A stretch of 17,118 bases of DNA, from assembly GCF_008831285.2 (NCBI RefSeq), contig NW_022204518.1, forward strand, positions 1 through 17,118, written 5' to 3'. Below are positions 10,488 through 17,118 of this stretch, in pieces (the first letter of the stretch is position 1; every line of letters starts with the position of its first letter). Position numbers and translations under genes: made by a program. Source of the DNA: Nymphaea colorata (lineage: Eukaryota; Streptophyta; Magnoliopsida; Nymphaeales; Nymphaeaceae). A model generated the notes under the pieces. That model had not been told where the DNA came from. It was given only the letters and a program-made list of their open reading frames with translations, and did not search any database.

Positions 10488-11012
10488 TTACATACGTATA
10501 GAATGACTTAGTGGCTTGAAATAAGAAGTTCGTTTGGAAATGAATGAGAGTCAGGTCATTAAGTTGGTCCCTTACAGTTAATCTAGTGTATTTCACTTGT
10601 TATTACATCTATAATGAATGATTTAAATGATTGAAATCGCAAGTTCATATGGATACAAATGGGATCTATGCATTACTTTGAATGCGTGTAATTAGTCCGA
10701 TGAGTTGAATTTGTTGTTACATCTATAGTGAACGATCTAAAGGATTGAAATCACGCGTTCGTACCAATACAAGTGAGATTTAAATGATTCATATGATCAT
10801 GCATGCTTAATTGAATGTGTTTAACTTGTTGTTACATCTATATTAAATGATTTAGTAGATCGAAATCACAAGTTTGTATGAAAATGAATGAGATTCGAGT
10901 GATTCATTTGGTGTCTTATGGTTTACCTAATGTGTTTCACTAGTTGTTACATTTATAATGATTCTTAATACGGATGTCCTTAACAAGTGATTCATTTGGT
11001 GTCATATAGTTA
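10370..11012. repeat. Reference unit super-unit 4 (partial, ends at the fold-back)
   Basis: It starts with CACTTGTTATTACATATATT and its 61-bp partial duplication, then F', P, H and F monomers. After the F monomer (GTTTCACTAGTTGTTACATT) the pattern breaks at a short unique-looking segment, GATTCTTAATACGGATGTCC (10960-10979), which I find nowhere else within the unit. A second GATTCATTTGGTGTC follows only 88 bp after the previous one and forms the left arm of the fold-back. The 67-codon minus-strand open frame lies at the start of this block and is not considered a gene. Confidence 0.7.
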
Positions 11013-11093
11013 ACCTAATGTGTTTCACTTGTAATTTAATTGAATGTGCTTAACAAGTGAATTAGGTTAACAATAGGGCACCAAATGAATCAC
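10987..11093. repeat. Fold-back inverted repeat at the D/E unit boundary
   Basis: Same sequence as the fold-back at 3128-3234. Confidence 0.85.
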
Positions 11094-11233
11094 TCAAATC
11101 TCATTCATTTTCATGCAAGCCTGTGATTTCAATCTACTAAATCATTTAACATGGATATAACAATAAGTCAAGTACATTCAATAAAGTATGCGTGATCATA
11201 TGAATCACTTAAATCTGACTCGTATTGGTACGA
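11054..11233 (-). repeat. Inverted satellite block, copy E (180 bp)
   Basis: Same as the copy D block, exactly 3156 bp further on. Confidence 0.87.
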
Positions 11234-12520
11234 CTATAGTGCACGATCTAAAGGATTGAAATTACAAGTTCGTATCAATACAAGTGCGATTTAAGTGATT
11301 CAAATGATCACACATACTTAATTGAATGTGCTTAACTTATTGTTACATCCATGTTGCTTGATTAAGTGAACTGAAATCACAAGTTTGTATGAAAATGAAT
11401 GTGATTCGAGTGATTCATTTGGTGTCTTATAGTTAACCTAACGTGTTTCACATGTTATTACATCCATGATCAATGATTTAAATAATTAAAACTCACAAGT
11501 TTATATGGATATAAAGGAGACCTATGCATTAGTTTGATCCTTTCTAGTTTGTACGATAAGTTGAACATGTTGTTACATCTATAGTGATCGATGCACAAGT
11601 TCACATCAATACGAGTGGGATTTAAGTGATTCAATTGATCACGCATATTTAATTGAATGTACTTAACTTGTTGTTACGTTTATATTAAATGATTTAGTAA
11701 ATTCAAATCATAGGTTTATATGAAAATGAATGGGATTCGAGTGATTCATTTGGTGTCTTACAGGTAACTTAATGTGTTTCACTTGTTATTACATACATTT
11801 GATCACTTATGTTTAATCGAGAGATTATGTGATTCATTTTTACTTGTTCTTACATACATTTGATAACTTATATTTAATTGAATGTGCGTAACCATTTGTT
11901 ACATACGTATAGAATGACTTAGTGGCTTGAAAAAAGAAGTCCGTTTGGAAATGAATGAGAGTCAAGTCACTATATTGGTCCCTTATAGTTAATCTAATGT
12001 ATTTCACTTGTTATTACATCTATAATGAATGATTTAAATGGTTGAAATCACAAGTTTATATGGATACAAATGGTTGAAGTCACTATATTTGTACACGTGT
12101 AGTTAGTCCGATGAGTTGAATTTGTTGTTACATCTATAGGGAACGTTCTAAAGGATTGAAATCACATGTTCGTACGAATACAAGTGAGATTTAAGTGATT
12201 CATATAATCATGCATACTTAATTGAATGTGTTTAACTTGTTGTTACGTCTATAATAAATGATTTAGTAGATTGAAATCACAAGTTTGTGCGAAAATGAAT
12301 GAGATTCGAGTGATTCATTTGGTGTCTTGTAGTTAACCTATTGTGTTTCACTTGTTATTACATCTTTGATCAATGATTTAAATGATTAAAACTTACAAGT
12401 TTGTATGGATATAAAGGAGACCTATGCATTAGTTTGATCCCTTGTAGTTAGTTCAATAAGTTGAACTAGTTCTTACATCTATGGTGATCGATGTAAGGAA
12501 TTGAAATCACAAGTTCGTAT

Positions 12521-13351
12521 CAATACGAGTGGGATTTAAGTGATTCATTTTATCACACATACGTAATTGAATGTGCTTAACTTGTTGTTACGTCTATATT
12601 AAATGATTTAGTAGATTAAAATCATAGGTTTGTATGAAAATGAATGATATTGGAGTGATTCATTTGGTGTCTTGTAAGTAACCTAATGTGTTTCACTTGT
12701 TATTACATATATTTGATCACTTATATTTAATTGAGAGATTAAGTGATTCATTTTCACTTGTTATTACATATAATTGATCACTTGTATTTAATTGAATGTG
12801 CGTGACCATTTCTTACTTACGTATAGAATGACCTAGTGGCTTTGATACCAGAAGTTCGTTTGGAATACATATATAATGAATGATTTAAATGATTGAAATC
12901 ACATGTTCATGTGGATACAAACGCGTGTAGTTAGTCCGATGAGTTGAATTTATTGTTACAACTATAGTGCACGATCTAAAGGATTGAAATCACAAGTTCG
13001 TATCAATACAAGTGCGATTTAAGTGATTCAAATGATCACACATACTTAATTGAATGTGCTTAACTTGTTGTTACATCCATATTGCTAGATTAAGTGAATT
13101 CAAATCACAAGTTTGTGTGAAAATAAATGAGATTTGAGTGATTCATTTGGTGTCTTATAATTAACCTAATGTGTTTCACTCGTTATGACATCTATGATCA
13201 AGATTTAAACGATAAAAACTCACAAGTTTATATGGATGTAAAGGAGACCTATGGATTAGTTTAGTTTGATCCCTTGTAGTTTGTTCAATAAGTTGAACAT
13301 GTTGTTACATCTCATTCATTTGTATCCATACGCACACTAAATCACTCGTCT
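12521..13351. repeat. Tandem duplication in copy E, first segment (831 bp)
   Basis: The segment runs from one CAATACGAGTG motif to just before the next. It equals the 832-bp stretch 9365-10196 of copy D apart from a substitution at 12981 (CTAAAGG in place of CTAAATG) and one lost C (GATCAAGATTT near 13200, in place of GATCAACGATTT). The substituted form CTAAAGG is the one found at the related monomer of block 1, so it may come from conversion rather than point mutation. Confidence 0.88.
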
Positions 13352-13368
13352 CAATACGAGTGGATTTA
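13338..13368. repeat. Hairpin at the duplication breakpoint of copy E
   Basis: Stem TAAATCACTCGT (13338-13349) pairs with 13356-13368, leaving one unpaired base and the loop CTCAAT. The phase jump of copy E falls within the right arm or just after it. This is the hybrid form of the hairpin found elsewhere at this phase, and its fit is slightly better because one bulge base is gone. Confidence 0.7.
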
Positions 13369-14181
13369 AGTGATTCATTTATCACACATACGTAATTGAA
13401 TGTGCTTAACTTGTTGTTACGTCTATATTAAATGATTTAGTAGATTAAAATCATAGGTTTGTATGAAAATGAATGATATTGGAGTGATTCATTTGGTGTC
13501 TTGTAAGTAACCTAATGTGTTTCACTTGTTATTACATATATTTGATCACTTATATTTAATTGAGAGATTAAGTGATTCATTTTCACTTGTTATTACATAT
13601 AATTGATCACTTGTATTTAATTGAATGTGCGTGACCATTTCTTACTTACGTATAGAATGACCTAGTGGCTTTGATACCAGAAGTTCGTTTGGAATACATA
13701 TATAATGAATGATTTAAATGATTGAAATCACATGTTCATGTGGATACAAACGCGTGTAGTTAGTCCGATGAGTTGAATTTATTGTTACAACTATAGTGCA
13801 CGATCTAAATGATTGAAATCACAAGTTCGTATCAATACAAGTGCGATTTAAGTGATTCAAATGATCACACATACTTAATTGAATGTGCTTAACTTGTTGT
13901 TACATCCATATTGCTAGATTAAGTGAATTCAAATCACAAGTTTGTGTGAAAATAAATGAGATTTGAGTGATTCATTTGGTGTCTTATAATTAACCTAATG
14001 TGTTTCACTCGTTATGACATCTATGATCAACGATTTAAACGATAAAAACTCACAAGTTTATATGGATGTAAAGGAGACCTATGGATTAGTTTAGTTTGAT
14101 CCCTTGTAGTTTGTTCAATAAGTTGAACATGTTGTTACATCTCATTCATTTGTATCCATACGCACACTAAATCACTCGTCT
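13352..14181. repeat. Tandem duplication in copy E, second segment (830 bp)
   Basis: This is the second reading of the same segment. It opens with a hybrid: CTCAATACGAGTG from the super-unit 3 side is joined to ATTTAAGTGATTCATTTATC from the super-unit 2 side. Both parents share about 30 bp of near identity here, as expected for unequal exchange between neighbouring super-units. Two bases are missing at the join compared with the super-unit 2 parent (GTGGATTT for GTGGGATTT, CATTTATC for CATTTTATC). After the join it returns to the copy D sequence. Confidence 0.88.
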
Positions 14182-14971
14182 CAATACGAGTGAGATTTAA
14201 GTGATTCATTTGATCACGCATACTTAATTGAATGTGCTTAACTTGTTGTTACGTCTATATTAAATGATTTAGTATATTGAAATCATAGGTTTGTATGGAA
14301 ATGAATGAGATTTGAGTGATTCATTTGGTGTCTTGTAGGTAACCTAATATGTTTCACTTGTTATTACATATATTTGATCACATATATTTAATTGAGAGAT
14401 TAAATGATTCATTTTCACTTGTTATTACATATATTTGATCAATATATTTAATTGAGTGTGCGTAGCCATTTGTTACATACGTATAGAATGACTTAGTGGC
14501 TTGAAATAAGAAGTTCGTTTGGAAATGAATGAGAGTCAGGTCATTAAGTTGGTCCCTTACAGTTAATCTAGTGTATTTCACTTGTTATTACATCTATAAT
14601 GAATGATTTAAATGATTGAAATCGCAAGTTCATATGGATACAAATGGGATCTATGCATTACTTTGAATGCGTGTAATTAGTCCGATGAGTTGAATTTGTT
14701 GTTACATCTATAGTGAACGATCTAAAGGATTGAAATCACGCGTTCGTACCAATACAAGTGAGATTTAAATGATTCATATGATCATGCATGCTTAATTGAA
14801 TGTGTTTAACTTGTTGTTACATCTATATTAAATGATTTAGTAGATCGAAATCACAAGTTTGTATGAAAATGAATGAGATTCGAGTGATTCATTTGGTGTC
14901 TTATGGTTTACCTAATGTGTTTCACTAGTTGTTACATTTATAATGATTCTTAATACGGATGTCCTTAACAA

Positions 14972-15078
14972 GTGATTCATTTGGTGTCATATAGTTAACC
15001 TAATGTGTTTCACTTGTAATTTAATTGAATGTGCTTAACAAGTGAATTAGGTTAACAATAGGGCACCAAATGAATCAC
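14972..15078. repeat. Fold-back inverted repeat at the E/F unit boundary
   Basis: Same sequence as the fold-back at 3128-3234. Confidence 0.85.
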
Positions 15079-17118
15079 TCAAATCTCATTCATTTTCATG
15101 CAAGCCTGTGATTTCAATCTACTAAATCATTTAACATGGATATAACAATAAGTCAAGTACATTCAATAAAGTATGCGTGATCATATGAATCACTTAAATC
15201 TGACTCGTATTGGTACGACTATAGTGCACGATCTAAAGGATTGAAATTACAAGTTCGTATCAATACAAGTGCGATTTAAGTGATTCAAATGATCACACAT
15301 ACTTAATTGAATGTGCTTAACTTATTGTTACATCCATGTTGCTTGATTAAGTGAACTGAAATCACAAGTTTGTATGAAAATGAATGTGATTCGAGTGATT
15401 CATTTGGTGTCTTATAGTTAACCTAACGTGTTTCACATGTTATTACATCCATGATCAATGATTTAAATAATTAAAACTCACAAGTTTATATGGATATAAA
15501 GGAGACCTATGCATTAGTTTGATCCTTTCTAGTTTGTACGATAAGTTGAACATGTTGTTACATCTATAGTGATCGATGCACAAGTTCACATCAATACGAG
15601 TGGGATTTAAGTGATTCAATTGATCACGCATATTTAATTGAATGTACTTAACTTGTTGTTACGTTTATATTAAATGATTTAGTAAATTCAAATCATAGGT
15701 TTATATGAAAATGAATGGGATTCGAGTGATTCATTTGGTGTCTTACAGGTAACTTAATGTGTTTCACTTGTTATTACATACATTTGATCACTTATGTTTA
15801 ATCGAGAGATTATGTGATTCATTTTTACTTGTTCTTACATACATTTGATAACTTATATTTAATTGAATGTGCGTAACCATTTGTTACATACGTATAGAAT
15901 GACTTAGTGGCTTGAAAAAAGAAGTCCGTTTGGAAATGAATGAGAGTCAAGTCACTATATTGGTCCCTTATAGTTAATCTAATGTATTTCACTTGTTATT
16001 ACATCTATAATGAATGATTTAAATGGTTGAAATCACAAGTTTATATGGATACAAATGGTTGAAGTCACTATATTTGTACACGTGTAGTTAGTCCGATGAG
16101 TTGAATTTGTTGTTACATCTATAGGGAACGTTCTAAAGGATTGAAATCACATGTTCGTACGAATACAAGTGAGATTTAAGTGATTCATATAATCATGCAT
16201 ACTTAATTGAATGTGTTTAACTTGTTGTTACGTCTATAATAAATGATTTAGTAGATTGAAATCACAAGTTTGTGCGAAAATGAATGAGATTCGAGTGATT
16301 CATTTGGTGTCTTGTAGTTAACCTATTGTGTTTCACTTGTTATTACATCTTTGATCAATGATTTAAATGATTAAAACTTACAAGTTTGTATGGATATAAA
16401 GGAGACCTATGCATTAGTTTGATCCCTTGTAGTTAGTTCAATAAGTTGAACTAGTTCTTACATCTATGGTGATCGATGTAAGGAATTGAAATCACAAGTT
16501 CGTATCAATACGAGTGGGATTTAAGTGATTCATTTTATCACACATACGTAATTGAATGTGCTTAACTTGTTGTTACGTCTATATTAAATGATTTAGTAGA
16601 TTAAAATCATAGGTTTGTATGAAAATGAATGATATTGGAGTGATTCATTTGGTGTCTTGTAAGTAACCTAATGTGTTTCACTTGTTATTACATATATTTG
16701 ATCACTTATATTTAATTGAGAGATTAAGTGATTCATTTTCACTTGTTATTACATATAATTGATCACTTGTATTTAATTGAATGTGCGTGACCATTTCTTA
16801 CTTACGTATAGAATGACCTAGTGGCTTTGATACCAGAAGTTCGTTTGGAATACATATATAATGAATGATTTAAATGATTGAAATCACATGTTCATGTGGA
16901 TACAACGCGTGTAGTTAGTTCCGATGAGTTGAATTTATTGTTACAACTATAGTGCACGATCTAAATGATTGAAATCACAAGTTCGTATCAATACAAGTGC
17001 GATTTAAGTGATTCAAATGATCACACATACTTAATTGAATGTGCTTAACTTGTTGTTACATCCATATTGCTAGATTAAGTGAATTCAAATCACAAGTTTG
17101 TGTGAAAATAAATGAGAT
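14998..17118. repeat. HOR copy F (truncated by the window end)
   Basis: The copy begins at ACCTAATGTG and follows copy D through its inverted block, block 1, super-unit 2 and part of super-unit 3, ending at the phase of copy A position 2118. Close to the window end it shows a lost A (GATACAACGCG) and a gained T (AGTTAGTTCCG) within about 20 bp, near 16905-16921. Neither is seen in the other copies. Confidence 0.93.
15039..15218 (-). repeat. Inverted satellite block, copy F (180 bp)
   Basis: Same as the copy E block, 3985 bp further on. The extra distance is the internal duplication of copy E. Confidence 0.87.

Larger units (their letters stand above)
7857..11012. repeat. HOR copy D (complete 3156-bp reference unit)
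   Basis: This is the only copy in the window that is complete and regular at both ends. Its order is: fold-back loop and inverted block (to 8077), block 1 of direct monomers (8078-8623), super-unit 2 (8624-9537, 914 bp), super-unit 3 (9538-10369, 832 bp) and the partial super-unit 4 (10370-11012). Monomers inside it differ from each other by many substitutions and small indels. Its counterparts in copies B, C, E and F are almost identical to it. That contrast defines a higher-order repeat. Confidence 0.95.
11013..14997. repeat. HOR copy E (3985 bp, with an internal duplication)
   Basis: This copy has both normal ends but is 829 bp longer than copy D. It matches D until about 13350, then the phase jumps back from about 2337 to about 1505 (copy A coordinates) and the segment is read a second time before the unit finishes normally. 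It carries some private differences in the first of the two segments: a T-to-G change at 12981 and a missing C near 13200. Confidence 0.93.
1..17118. repeat. Satellite DNA array with multi-level higher-order repeat structure
   Basis: The whole window is one tandem satellite array. The base unit is about 115 bp, seen as a recurring ACTTGTTRTTAC-type box; in copy A it falls near 320, 437, 550, 651, 767, 880, 991, 1105, 1219, 1338, 1450, 1566 and 1680. H, F and P monomer types follow each other in order, giving a period of about 345 bp. Eight or so monomers make super-units of 832-914 bp, and these make a 3156-bp higher-order unit. The same phase point (ACCTAATGTG) recurs at 3154, 7857, 11013 and 14998; the spacings are 4703, 3156 and 3985, so two copies are irregular. 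No coding sequence interrupts the array. A eukaryotic heterochromatic location is inferred from this architecture. The family and species are not recognised. Confidence 0.97.

Noticed and set aside
1-17118. Possible CRISPR array, because short motifs recur at regular intervals.
   Set aside because: There are no constant repeats separated by unique spacers. The sequence between the anchor boxes is itself repeated and diverged at monomer level, which is satellite structure.
1-17118. Replication origin or plasmid iterons.
   Set aside because: There is no replication gene, no DnaA-type box cluster and no unique backbone. The repeats extend beyond both window ends at kilobase scale.

Overview
The window is non-coding satellite DNA. 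It is one A+T-rich (roughly two-thirds A+T by eye) tandem array that fills all 17118 bases, and I see no credible gene, RNA gene, transposon ORF or CRISPR array. Layered repeats with near-identical multi-kilobase units and no coding capacity point to a eukaryotic nuclear genome, at a centromeric, pericentromeric, subtelomeric or other heterochromatic site. I cannot name the species or satellite family from sequence alone, and I do not recognise the monomer.

The repeat has at least four nested levels. (1) The basic monomer is about 115 bp; its best anchor is a short box of the form ACTTGTTRTTACRT followed by an ATGATTTA-like box. (2) Three monomer types alternate to give a period of about 345 bp: H carries TACTTAATTGAATGTGCTTA, F carries GATTCATTTGGTGTC, and P carries GCATTAGTTTGATCCC. 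(3) About eight monomers form a super-unit of 0.83-0.91 kb that starts with a nested 61-bp partial duplication. (4) A little over three super-units plus a 180-bp inverted block make a higher-order repeat (HOR) of 3156 bp. HOR copies are almost identical to each other, while monomers inside one HOR are clearly diverged. This is the usual sign of recent homogenisation by unequal exchange or conversion at the HOR level.

Layout: copy A 1-3153 (nearly complete), copy B 3154-4788 (cut off), a poly-T tract 4789-4855 between error-rich flanks, copy C 4856-7856 (lacks its first part), copy D 7857-11012 (complete, used here as reference), copy E 11013-14997 (complete plus an internal duplication of about 830 bp), copy F 14998-17118 (cut by the window end).

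Three things deserve attention. One is a regular inverted block and 107-nt fold-back once per HOR. The second is the duplication in copy E, whose breakpoint lies on a small hairpin. The third is the poly-T junction at 4.8 kb, which looks more like a sequencing or assembly artefact than biology. The only open frames are 67-codon minus-strand frames with a GTG start, repeated identically with the HOR, and they should not be annotated as genes.
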